Shown piece by piece: positions 22,096 through 32,924 of a stretch of DNA of 64,000 nucleotides (its first letter is position 1; each line of letters opens with the position of its first letter). The translations under genes and the position numbers were made by a program. Below the pieces are notes generated by a model. The model saw only the letters and a program-made list of their open reading frames with translations. It ran no database searches and was not told the DNA's origin. The stretch comes from Dysidea avara (Eukaryota > Porifera > Demospongiae > Dictyoceratida > Dysideidae): the NCBI RefSeq assembly GCF_963678975.1, contig NC_089280.1, positions 33,870,603-33,934,602 of the forward strand. The letters run 5' to 3'.

Positions 22096-22976
22096 CTATG
22101 CACAATCAATTATAACGTTTACATAGGTAAGCCTGGAACTTGCTCAGTGCTCACCACTATGTGTGAACTCGTGCTATACAGAAGTGTGTAACTGTTGTTG
22201 AACAATTGATAAAGTGTGTCATGGTTTTGTATCTTTGTCTTGTTATATGTAATTTATTGCTCAAAAGTAAATTGAGGTTGACATGAAAGGTTGTTTATGG
22301 CATTAAATGGACAGTACACCAAGCCATACAAGTGCTAATTTTACGTCCCATAAAATATGTCCATGATGTGATAACTTGTTACATTTTATTACATCACACC
22401 ACAAAATGCTGAACAGAATAATTGTAATTAAAGCGATGGTAATAGTATAAACTTGTACTGTTTTGCTCATAAGGTATCTCCCCTGCAGTTTGCTTCATTG
22501 TTTGGTAGCAAAAAGAACTGCTCTGTATAGCTTCACCCAATGCTAATTGCAAACATCCGCTTCAGCCAGGTTCTAGCAGCTGGTACCATGTAATGTTGTC
22601 ACAGTTGTAGCACTGACAAGAGCCTGTAATAAACAAGCCTGTTGAGTTAATTAATGGTCTACAATGGGCTAGCGCTGCTGTTCTTGTGGCTACAATTCCA
22701 AGTGTTCTGTGCTGTTGCACTACCTTCGAGCATTCATGCTGTTTATAATCTTCTACTTGGCATAAATAACCTGTCTAGACATGTAATTCCACAACAAAAT
22801 GATTCAAAGTCATTGTAGCAGGCTGTATGGAAGTGAGAATTGTTGCCAACCACAATACCTCTGTAATTTCGTAAAACAACATCAAATCCTTGTTGTACTT
22901 GTATGGTTTAGGCACTTGTATAGCTTGGCATACTGCCCCTTTAATAGAACATACGCATGCCCAGGCAGTGAATAAT
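22096..22976. other. No supported feature
   Basis: Nothing recognised apart from scattered short ORFs. Confidence 0.45.
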
Positions 22977-23624
22977 TGTGACCAGATTTTACAGAATCGA
23001 TCCAAATCGCACATCAGGCAAAATCAAACAAACACCACCAGTGGATAGCTACACTATCGTACTACAAGTTTTGACCCTCAGCACTACTCAAACTACACGA
23101 GGCTGGTTTTTACACACGTCTTTTCTGGGTGGTGTGGAGTGCTCAAATGGCGGTTTCAGGCCTTGTGAAGGACCTGGCTTGGCAAGAGTCAGTAGTTTAC
23201 TGGTAGACAGCCTTATAATGTCGGCCAGACGTGTTCTCTGTTGATTTTGCTACATATCAGCCACTAAGGAGCCAGCACAGCCCTGTAATCTCGTGTCTGG
23301 ACTCCAATCGTGGTCTGCCTCCATTTTGAGGTCTATCTCTTGCCCTCCCCGCTACCCCCCAGCCTCCACCCCTTTGTGAGCACTCGTGATACTACTTCGC
23401 TCGTCCAACTGCTCAGATTTTCTATCTTATTTGGCGGGAAACTGTACAAGCAGCTACAAGTACTGGAAGTGGCTTGAAAGGTAACAGATTGATGCATCTT
23501 TTGTGTAAATTTCATACGCGTGCTTGCTATCCTTGGAGAGTTATGCTGGCTTCAATTCTTTAAAACCGTTTATCTCGGAACTTCTAATGTGCGATTTGGA
23601 TCGTTTTTCCAAAATCCAGTCACA
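22977..23624. mobile_element. TGTGACC-ended non-autonomous element, copy 1 (648 bp)
   Basis: Left end TGTGACCAGATTTTACAGAA and reversed right end TGTGACTGGATTTTGGAAAA, each followed by a CGATCCAAATCGCACAT block. The body is ~80-90% similar by eye to 39917-40543. Short ORFs sharing a GGFRPCEG...LLVDSLIM stretch occur in both copies only because the element is repeated; they are not genes. Confidence 0.85.
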
Positions 23625-24370
23625 ATTGTAGTCATAAAATGGTTTGGTGGGTTCATTGGCTTGCATGAGTTGTGGCCAGCTTGAAGAACGCCACAAGTAG
23701 TGGCAACTGTGGGAACAGGAAGGCAGTTTGTGCTGCACATTTAAAACAGCAAAGACGTAACACTGTGTAGCCATGTAGTGTCAGTATATATGTCTCCTAC
23801 TTTTATGCCGCACATGCTTACACACCCAGATAAGCAATTGATCATATCTACAGCATCTGAATCAGCTTAATTACCATAGCAAGGCCACGTAGCAATACTG
23901 CTTGAATCTTTGGGGCATTTTCCCAAGTATCCTATTAATGCCCATTCACAATCATAGTCATATTTGGCATTTCCAATTAATGCTCACCATGCAATGTTGC
24001 TTATTTTGGTTTATGAGTGTTTGATTCAGCTGTTTCTACCAGTTTGATTTACGTCTGCCAGCCCTGCTTGGCTAATACTGTCAGTCAGACTTCTGGTGTT
24101 GGTCACTCGGACTACTTTTCAGCACGGCTAGCTACATTAATTGAAGCTATTTTATTTGAGTGATTTTTGTTGCTGATTGCTTTATGTCTACTCCAGCTCT
24201 CTTTGGCTTACTCCTTATGGCAGGTCAGTGACTACTTCTGTGTGACACCTGCTACAATAGTTGAAGCAGCAAGCCCTCAATAGTAGTAGTCCTGCCATTC
24301 TTTCTTTGCCATGGTTACTGCTTCATTATAATACAAGCAGAGCACTGATCAGCAAACCAGTACATATACG
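23625..24370. other. No supported feature
   Basis: Nothing recognised; no repeat partner found in the window. Confidence 0.45.
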
Positions 24371-24660
24371 GGCCTACTACCCCACTTGGCTTCCATGTTC
24401 TGTCAGGCCGATGATTACTACCGTGCCATGGTTTGTGATATGATACTTAAGTGCCAGGAAAAAAATCCTGAAAACCTGCAATGAGTCATGGATATAATGT
24501 AATTTATTGCATGCTTGGCCTACTACCCCACTTGGCTTCCATATTCTGTCAGGCCGATGATTACTACTGTGCCATGGTTTGTGATATGATGCTTAAGTGC
24601 CAGGAAAAAATCCTGAAAACCTGCAATGAGTCATGGGTATAATGTAATTTATCGCATCAC
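24371..24660. repeat. Two-copy tandem duplication, 146-bp period
   Basis: The unit beginning GGCCTACTACCCCACTTGGC at 24371 recurs at 24517 with only a few substitutions and an A-run length change. Confidence 0.9.
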
Positions 24661-24779
24661 AATAAATTGAATTTAATATGCATGCTGCAGATGTAGCACT
24701 ATAAGAACTTGCACATAATTGCTGTGACCTAAGTGCACGCTATGACCTGCATGGAGCAAGCCTGCAGAGAGTAACAGCC

Positions 24780-25040
24780 ATTGAGCTATAGGTATGCAAC
24801 AGTTAGTGTATACTGGAGATATTACAAGTTACATAGGAAAGCAAGGCCATCTTTCTGTCACGTAACCGCAAACCTGTTAAACCAGTTTGTCGATTACACA
24901 ATACTTGAAACCATTTCAACATTACTCATGTGCTTAAATCATAGCACACCCTTCTATGCATATGCATGTCCATTGGTGGCTACATGCAGTTAGGAGGTGC
25001 GCATATCTATACCAAGGTTTCACACCCCTTCTCCATATAT
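24780..25040. repeat. Segment shared in mosaic orientation with 31670-31850
   Basis: The left part (GGTATGCAACAGTTAGTGTA...) matches 31674-31718 in reverse complement. The right part (TGCATGTCCATTGGTGGCTA...) matches 31765-31850 in direct orientation. One of the two has suffered a local inversion, or these are two adjacent repeats. Confidence 0.65.
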
Positions 25041-25043
25041 ATA

Positions 25044-25371
25044 ATCTAATCCAAAACAGCCAAGCTGTAAAAAAGGGTGCGGCCCTCAGAAAGGCTATGG
25101 TGAAAAAAGATGTGAAATCCAAGGTGGCGGCCAAGAAATGGCTGTGATGGTAGGTTAATGGTAAAAATTTTAATAACAACAATTCAGGTGAATTTGGTGC
25201 CGCTTGGTCTTGGCACAAAAATTCACCTGAATTGTCGTTATTAAAATTTTTACCATTAACCTACCATCACAGCCATTTCTTGGCCGCCACCTTGGATTTC
25301 ACATCTTTTTTCACCATAGCCTTTCTGAGGGCCGCACACTTTTTTTACAGCTTGGCTGTTTTGGATTAGAT
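25044..25371. mobile_element. Foldback cap of composite unit D (subfamily 2)
   Basis: Arms start ATCTAATCCAAAACAGCCAA and end GGATTAGAT. The loop is of the GCCGCTTGGTCTTGGCAC type. The left side is unique flank, and the right side passes into the standard linker (TTTCATTTCTTTTTGTATTT). The outer edge is therefore the terminus of the composite. Confidence 0.85.
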
Positions 25372-25533
25372 TTCATTTCTTTTTGTATTTGTATACCCCA
25401 AAGCCAGCCTATGGCCAGCTTTGGGACTTTTTTAACCTATGTTTTTTTCTTTACTACAGGAAGAAGAAAAGATGAAGTAGATGTACTTTAAATATTTTAT
25501 CAGTAAATGTACAAATCATATATATAATACATA

Positions 25534-25772
25534 TGTGACCGGATTTGCGAAAAGGGGTCTTCCACACACATCCAATTTGCCAATTTTGACAATTGATAAC
25601 TTCAGATTGGAAAGAGCTATTGCCTTGATATTTGGGCAGTGGTGAGCACCACTATAGCTGAATACATGGTCAAATTTTCAGGTTAATATGTTACTTGAAC
25701 ACTGAGTTATGGTCTCCAACGTTTACGGAATTGGATGTGTGTGGAAGACCCCTTTTCGCAAATCCGGTCACA
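25534..25772. mobile_element. 239-bp TGTGACC MITE, copy 1, TA target duplication
   Basis: Perfect inverted ends over TGTGACCGGATTTGCGAAAA and further. It is flanked by TA on both sides. The linker of unit G (37796-37840, reversed) shows the same sequence without the insertion (AATACATATATTTATTACAG). An identically placed copy lies in unit I at 55214-55452. Confidence 0.9.
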
Positions 25773-25789
25773 TATATTGATTACAGAAA

Positions 25790-28700
25790 TCTCCATGGTG
25801 GTTTCTTTGTAACTGAACACTCTACAAGGTGACTTCTTCTAATTGCTCTCTCTACAGGGTGATTTGTTTGTAGCTGAACTATCTACATGGTGGTTTCTTT
25901 GTAGCTGAACTCTCTACAAGGTAATTTCTTCTAGCTGATCTCTCTACAGTGAGATTTGTTTGTAGCTGAACTATCTACAAGGTAACTTCTTATAGCTGAT
26001 CTCTCTACAGGGTGATTTGTTCGTAGTTGAATTCTGTACAGGTGATTTGTTTGCAGCTGAGCTCTTTACAAAATGGTTTCTTTGTAGCTGAACTTTCTCC
26101 AAGGTAACTTCTTCTAACTGATCTTTCTACAGGGTGATTTGTTTGTAGCTGAACTATCTACAAGGTAATTTCTTCTAGCTGATCTCTCTACAGGGTGATT
26201 TGTTTGTAGCTGAATTCTGTACAAGTGATTTGTTTGCAACTGAGCTCTTTACAGAATGGTTTCTTTGTAGCTGAACTCTCTACAGGGTGATTTGTTTGTA
26301 GCTGAAATCCCTACAAGGTAACTTCTTCTAGCTGATTTCTCTACGGGGTGATTTGTTTGTAGCTGAACTCTCTACAGGTGATTTGTTTGTAGCTGAACTC
26401 TCTACAAGGCGATACTTCTAGGTGATCTCTCTACAGGATTCCTTGTTTCTAACTGAACTCTCAACAGGGTGATCTGTTCGTAGCTGAACTTTCTACTGGG
26501 TGATTTGTTTGCAGCTGAACTCTCTAAATGGTGGTTTCTTTGTAGCTGAACTCTCTACAATGTGACTTCTTCTAGCTGAACTCTCTACAAGGTGACTTGT
26601 TTCTAGCTGAACTCTCTACAGGTGATTTGTTTGTAGCTGAACTCTCTACATGGTGGTTTCGTTGTAGCTGAACTCTCTACAAGGTAACTTCTTTTAGCTG
26701 ATCTTTTTACACTGCATATTTGTTTGTAGCTGAGTTCTCTACAGGGTGAATTGTTTGCAGCTGAACTCTCTACATGGGAGTTTCATTGTAGCTGAACTCT
26801 CTACAATGTGACTTCTTCTAGCTGAACTCTCTACAGGGTGACTTGTTTCTTGCTGAACTCTCTACAGGTGATTTGTTTGCAGCTAAACTCTCTACAAGGT
26901 AACTTCTTCTAGCCGATCTTTCTACAAGGTGATTGAGTTTTTTGCAGCTGAACTCTTTGCATGGTGGTTGCTTTGTAGCTGAACTCTCTAAAAGGTGACT
27001 TCTTCTAGCTGAACTCTCTACAGGATGATTTGTTTGCAGCTGAACTCTCTACGTGGTAGTTTCTTTGTAGCTGAACTCTCTACAATGTGACTTCTTCTAG
27101 CTGAACTCTCTACAGGGTGACTTGTTTTTAGCTGATCTCTCTACAGGGTGACTTGTTTCTAGCTGAACTCTCTACAGGTGATTTGTTTGCAGCTGAACTC
27201 TCTACATGGTGGTTTCTTTGTAGCTGAACTCTCTACAAGGTAACTTCTTCTAGCTGATCTTTCTACAGGGTGATTTGTTTGTAGCTGAATTCTCTACACG
27301 GTGATTTATTTGCAGCTTAACTCTCTACAAGGTGACTTCTTCTAGCTGAACTCTCAACAGAGTGATTGATTTTTTTTGCAGCTGAACTCTCTACATGGTG
27401 GTTTCTTTGTAACTTAACTCTCTACAGGGTGATTTGTTTGTAGCTGAACTCTCTACAGGGTAATCTGTTCATAGCTGAACTCCCTATAAGGTAACTTCTT
27501 CTAGCTAATCTTTCTACAGGGAGATTTGTTTGTAGCTGAGTTCTCTACAGGGTGATTTGTTTGCAGCTAAACTCTACATGGTAGTTTCTTTGTAGCTCTA
27601 CAATGTGACTTCTTCTAGCTGAACTCTCTACAAGGTGACTTGTTTCTAGCTGATCTCTCTACAGGGTGACTTGTTTCTAGCTGAACTCTCTACAGGTGAT
27701 TTGTTTGCAGCTGAACTCTCTACATGGTTTATTTCTTTGTAACTGAACTCCCTGCAAGGTGACTTCTTCTAGCTGATCTCTCTACAGGGAGATTTGTTTG
27801 TAGCTTAACTCTCTACAAGTGATTTGTTTGCAGCTGAACTCTCTACATGATGGTTTCTTTGTAGCTGAACTCTCTACAAGGTAATTTCTTCTAGCTGATC
27901 TCTCTACAGGCCGATTTGTTTGTAGCTGAACTCTCTACATGATGGTTTCTTTGTAGCTGAACTCTCTACAAGGTGATTTCTTCTATAGCTGATCTTTCTA
28001 CAGGGTGATTTGTTTGTAGTTGAACTCTCTACATGATAGATTCTTTGTAGCTGAACTCTCTACAAGGTGATTTCTTCTATAGCTGATCTTTCTACAGGGT
28101 GATTTGTTTGTACCTGAACTATCTACATGATGGTTTCTTTGTAGCTGAACTCTCTACAAGGTAGCTTCTTCTAGCTGATCTCTCTACAGGACAATTTGTT
28201 TGTACCTGAACTCTCACATGATTGTTTCTTTGAAGCTGAACTCTCTACAAGGTGATTTCTTCTAGCTGATCTTTCTACAAGATGATTTGTTTGTAGCAGA
28301 ACTCTCTACAAGGAAACTTCTTCTAGCTGATCTCTCTACAGGGAGATTTGTTTGTAGCTGAACTCTCTATACATGATTTGTTTGTGGCTGAATTCTCTAC
28401 ATGATGGTTTCTTTGTAGCTGAACTCTCTACAAGGTAACTTCTTCTAGCTGATCTCTTTACAGGGTGAATTGTTTGTAGCTGAACGATCTACAAGGTAAC
28501 TTCTTCTAACTGATCTCTCTACAGGGTGATTTGTCTGTAGCTGAACTCTCTACAAGGAAACCTCTTTTAACTGAGCTCTGTACAGGGTGAATTGTTTGTA
28601 GCTGAACTATCTACAAGGTAACTTCTTCTAGCTGATCTCTCTACAGGATGATTTGTTTGTAGCTGAACTATCTGCAGGGTAACTTCTTCTAGCTGATCTC

Positions 28701-29600
28701 TCTACAGGGTGATTTGTTTGTAGCTGAATTCTGTATAGGTGATTTGTTTGCAGCTGAGCTCTTTACAGAATGGTTTCTTTGTAGCTAAACTCTCTACAAG
28801 GTAACTTCTTCTAGCTGATGTATCTACAGGGTCACTAGTTTGTAGCTGAATTCTCTACATGGTGGTTTCTTTGTAACTGAACTATCTATAAGGGGACATC
28901 TTCTAGCTGATCTTTCAACAGGGTGATTTGTTTGTAACTGAACTCTCTATACATGATTTGTTTGTGGCTGAATTCTCTACATGATGGTTTCTTTGTAGCT
29001 GAACTCTCTACAAGGTAACTTCTTCTAGCTGATCTCTTTACAGGGTGAATTGTTTGTAGCTGAACGATCTACAAGGTAACTTCTTCTTACTTATCTCTCT
29101 ACAGGTTGATTTGTTTGTAGCTGAACTTTCTACAAGGAAACCTCTTTTAACTGAGCTCTGTACAAGGTGAATTGTTTGTAGCTGAACTATCTACAAGGTA
29201 ACTTCTTCTAGCTGATCTCTCTACAGGGTGATTTGTTTGTAGCTGAATTCTGTATAGGTGATTTGTTTGCAGCTGAGCTCTTTACAGAATGGTTTCTTTG
29301 TAGCTGAACTCTCTACAAGGTAACTTCTTCTAGCTGATGTATCTACAGGGTCACTAGTTTGTAGCTGAATTCTCTACATGGTGGTTTCTTTGTAACTGAA
29401 CTATCTACAAGGTGACATCTTATAGCTGATCTTTCAACAGGGTGATTTGTTTGTAACTGAACTCTCTACAAGAAAACTTCTTCTAACTGATGTCTGAACA
29501 GGGTGAATTGTTTGTAGCTGAACTCTCTACAGGGTGATTTGTTTGTAGCTGATCTCTATACAGGTTACTTATTTCTAACTGATCTCTTGAATTCTGTTCA
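25790..29600 (+). repeat. Minisatellite array D, with ~93-bp higher-order repeat
   Basis: The largest array (~3.8 kb, about 120 monomers). Three monomer types alternate: one ending CTCTACATGGTGG, one CTCTACAAGGTAAC and one with TTCTAGCTGATCTCTCTACA. This gives a three-monomer unit of about 93 bp, best seen at 27180-27300 and 28380-28640. Two segments of several hundred bases (28375-28850 and 28955-29390) are near-identical direct repeats, so recent segmental expansion occurred. Confidence 0.95.
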
Positions 29601-29900
29601 GGGTGACTGCTCTATTAGGATGACTGCTCTATTAGAGTATCTCGATCTCGCACTTGCTACACCAAGTTGGATTTCGTGTTATAACTCCGTGGCTTTAAGT
29701 CTGATTCTTCTACACCATTGAAGAGCCTTTCTAAGATGATAACTCCATCTGTACAGCGATTTTCAAAGTATTACCCCAAGTGGTTTATCTAGTAGGCGTG
29801 GCAAGCATAATTATACAACCAAGTACTAAGAATAATACGAAACGCGGTTAAAATTACGTCATAAATAAATAAATAATTAAATAATTAATAATTAATGTTT
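29601..29900 (+). mobile_element. Tail of composite unit D (subfamily 2, short)
   Basis: From TGACTGCTCTATTAGAGTAT through GTTATAACTCCGTGGCTTTA to the AT-rich AATAAATAAATAATTAAATA. It shares the full length with the minus-oriented tail at 50455-50647 plus 51346-51440. It does not end in the GACACAC hairpin. The ORF 29539-29721 recurs at 35638-35820 (-) and is not a gene. Confidence 0.75.
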
Positions 29901-30844
29901 GAGAAAACTACGAGGCCTAGAGACATGAACTAACCGGGGATAGATTCGCCTGTGAATGAAGGCACAAACGTATAATCATCGCTCCTGTTTGTGCTGATGA
30001 CTTGACCATACGTGTAATTCTATATAACGCCCAGTACCACACCCTTGCTTAATTACTTACATATTGCGCGAAGAAGATTAGTGATGCCCGTGCAGGAGAG
30101 CCAGAAGCCACTTGTGTAAACAAGAAGATTACAAGTAAGTTTTTATGTTTGTAACATCTCAAGTCTCCATGCCAGCTGCCAGTGGATTCATTCACGTAAA
30201 TAAACAATACAAGGAAACATTAAACTGACATATGCCACGCTCTTTACAATAAGCTTACAGTTACATATAAAATACAAGTAAACAATTTTGTCTTGTGCAG
30301 CTGGCATGGTGAACTTTCTTTGTGTTGGTGTCAGGCAATTCAATACGTGCTTAATCTTTTTTGCCTTCACCTGGCGTAGCTACTAGGCTCTAGTGGCTTG
30401 GCTGTCTTCCTTTATCTGGTTCATCTGGCTTGCATATGCCTACAGCATTGTGTAGCTATCTCCTGAAAGTTGTGTATGCATAACTATAGTGTGTCACCCA
30501 TCACTGTGCCATTGCTACATCACTGATGAACCTTACTTAGCTCTAGTTGATGTTGATATGCATTGCTGTATATTGGCTAATAATTTTATCTGCATGGTGA
30601 TGTTGCCTATAATGTATTGCTGCATACAATACTGCAATAATGTATAGTTCTCTCCTGTATGTTTTGTATACATATACTTTGTACACATCACTGTGTCATT
30701 ACCACACCAATGATGTACTGGCACTTAGCTACTGGTGGCCTTTAGTTACGATGCCACTATTGTGTTATATCTGTCACTACTGTGACATATTGAGTTGATT
30801 TGGAGATAATGCATTCACCACCTAATAGCCTCACCGGGGGGCTG
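29901..30844. other. No gene; two diverged direct repeats
   Basis: Blocks near 30445-30545 and 30615-30730 share TGCAT-AC-ACTG and CACATCACTG(T)GTCATT-type phrases, so an old duplication is likely. Nothing else recognised. Confidence 0.4.
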
Positions 30845-31536
30845 TCACGTTGGTGTATGTACTTGGTTGTATGTGACGCGGTCCTAGTAATAATAAGAAT
30901 AATGATAAAATATAAAAAATAGCTAATCTCGATTGCATAATTGTTACACACTGTTGATTTTTTCGCTGTATCTTCCTGGTTTTTAGCTCGATTTCTTTCA
31001 AACCACAAAAGGTTTGAGGTTCAATAGTTAACCTATTCACCCACCGATTTTCAGCTTCTTCCCATACGCGGTTTACCCTGTAGGCGTGACAACATATTGG
31101 TGTTAGTTTTCGTGCATAATCGCTCATAACTCTTTGCCTGTTTATGGTATTCCGGCCAAAGTTGGTACCGAGATGCGCCTTTATACCCCCCTTCTGTGTG
31201 CCAAATTTCAAGGCAATCGGATAACGCGTTCGCGTTTTATAGCAGTTTTTGTAAGTGTGCGAAAAGAGGAAAAAAAATAAGAAGAAAAAAAAACGAAGAA
31301 ACTAAGCCAATTTTTGAAGTCGCATATCTCAGGAATGCCTGAAGCGATTTTGCTCAAATGTGGAATGTGGAGTACTGAAGTTGGAGGGAATGTACACAGC
31401 AAAATTTGTCTTGTTTCATCAAGGCAGCACAGAGCTACGGAGGTGCGAAAATTGCATTTTCTTTCTTCCTGTCAATATACTCACGGGGTTGCGCGCCGGC
31501 TTCTTGGGCCGCACGACACACTACCGTGTGTCTTGA
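30845..31536 (+). mobile_element. Tail-only composite copy E
   Basis: Runs from CCTAGTAATAATAAGAATAA to the intact terminal hairpin (GACACAC-TACC-GTGTGTC) and TTGA/T. It is nearly the reverse complement of copy H (44973-45650), including ~28 bp beyond the TAA-rich end (GGTTGTATGTGACGCGGTCC). E and H are thus sister copies lacking array and cap. ORFs at 30831-31211 (-), 31208-31402 (-) and 31314-31568 (+) have equivalents in H, which reflects repeat identity rather than coding. Confidence 0.8.
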
Positions 31537-31544
31537 TAATACCT

Positions 31545-31950
31545 TACTATAGTGTTTCTCTGGTTTAACAGTAGGATAGGTATCATTGTCTAGGGCCCTT
31601 TACAAGCTTTCCATACCTCTGCAACCTATCATACATTCTTATGCAATTAAATATTTCGTTTGGTTGCTAATCTAACTTGTAATATCTCCAGTATACACCA
31701 ACTGTTGCATACCTATATTCCTCAATGGTTGTTGCTTTCTGCAGGCATACTCCATACTCAGGAATATGCATGTTCATTGGTGGCTGCATGCAGGTAGGAG
31801 GCTGGGTGCGTATATCCACACCAAAGTTGCACATCCCCTCTCCATTTACATATAACAATACCTTGCTATAGTGTTTCCATGGTTTAATAGTAGGTGTCAT
31901 TGTCTAGGGCTCTTTGCAAGCCTTCCATACCCTCTGCAACCTTTCTTTAA
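31545..31950. repeat. Diverged direct repeat pair (31545-31640 and 31855-31950)
   Basis: Both contain ACCTT(A/G)CTATAGTGTTTC, TCATTGTCTAGGGC and CTCTGCAACCT in the same order. The space between holds the segment shared with 24780-25040. Confidence 0.7.
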
Positions 31951-32064
31951 ATACTTATTTTGGGGTTACATACCTCCAGTCCTCAGTTGCACTTGTCTTC
32001 GTCAGTGCATAGTGTTTATGTGCACAAAGTACTCTTGTACTTTAAACTTGAAAGCATCTGCATA

Positions 32065-32924
32065 TCAAGACACACGATAGTGTGTTGTGCAGCCCAAGAA
32101 GCCGGCACGCCACACTGTGGGTATATTGACAGGAAGAAAGAAAACGTCAATTTCACACTTTTGTATCTTGGTGATCCCTTATTTGATTGGAACCAAATTT
32201 GCTACTGAGTTGCCTGCCAGCCAGGGGAGTCTACATATCAAATTTGAAGGGAATCGCTCCAGCCACTTCCGAGATATGAGCTGCCAAAGTTTTGATTTTT
32301 TTCTTCTTTTTCTTCTTCATGTTTTTGCACACTTGAAAAAATTGCTATAAAATGCAAATGCATACTCCGATCACCTTGAAATTTGGCACACAGAAAGGAA
32401 GTCCAAAGGCGAATCCTAGCATTAACATTGGTGAAAATCTGATGTATGGTTCGGGAGTTATGACCGATTATTCATGTAAAACAAGTTCGATTTGTTGTCA
32501 CATCTATAGGGTAAACTGCTTCATGGAATGAGTTTAAAATTGCTATGTAGATGGAGTAACCATCGTAGGAGTGCCTTTTAATAGTCTGAAAGGGATCGAG
32601 GTAAAGACCATAGAGATATGACACAAAATCCAACCTGTGTCACAATTACGCGATCGATTTTTATGAATAAAAAAAGTATTAATTTTTACGCCTACTAAGC
32701 AAACTGCTTAGAGCAATGAGCTGAAAATCGGTGTATAGCTGGAATAATCTTCATAGAAAGTCCTTGCAGTAGCACAGAAGAATCAGATTACAAACCACTG
32801 AGTTATGATTCGAAAGCCAACTCCGTGTAGCAAATGCGAGATCGAGATACTCTAATAGAACACTCACCCTAATAGAGCATTCAGCTTATTTACTCCATTA
32901 TAGAATTCTATTACATTTATTCTG
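32065..32924 (-). mobile_element. Tail of composite unit F (minus, complete)
   Basis: A/TCAAGACACACGATAGTGTG hairpin, then CAGCCCAAGAAGCCGGCACG, then the usual modules in reverse. It ends with TACTCTAATAGAACACTCAC and the array junction. ORFs 31960-32208 and 32087-32350 run across it and are not genes. Confidence 0.8.

Noticed and set aside
22978..23244. Possible paralogous genes at 22978-23244 and 40046-40258
   Set aside because: The similarity extends over the whole TGTGACC element, including non-coding parts and ends; the frames are not otherwise maintained.
24934..25218. ORFs encoding LPLTYHHSHFLA(A/T)TLDF-type peptides in several places
   Set aside because: They lie in the arms of the foldback cap and appear identically wherever the cap occurs.
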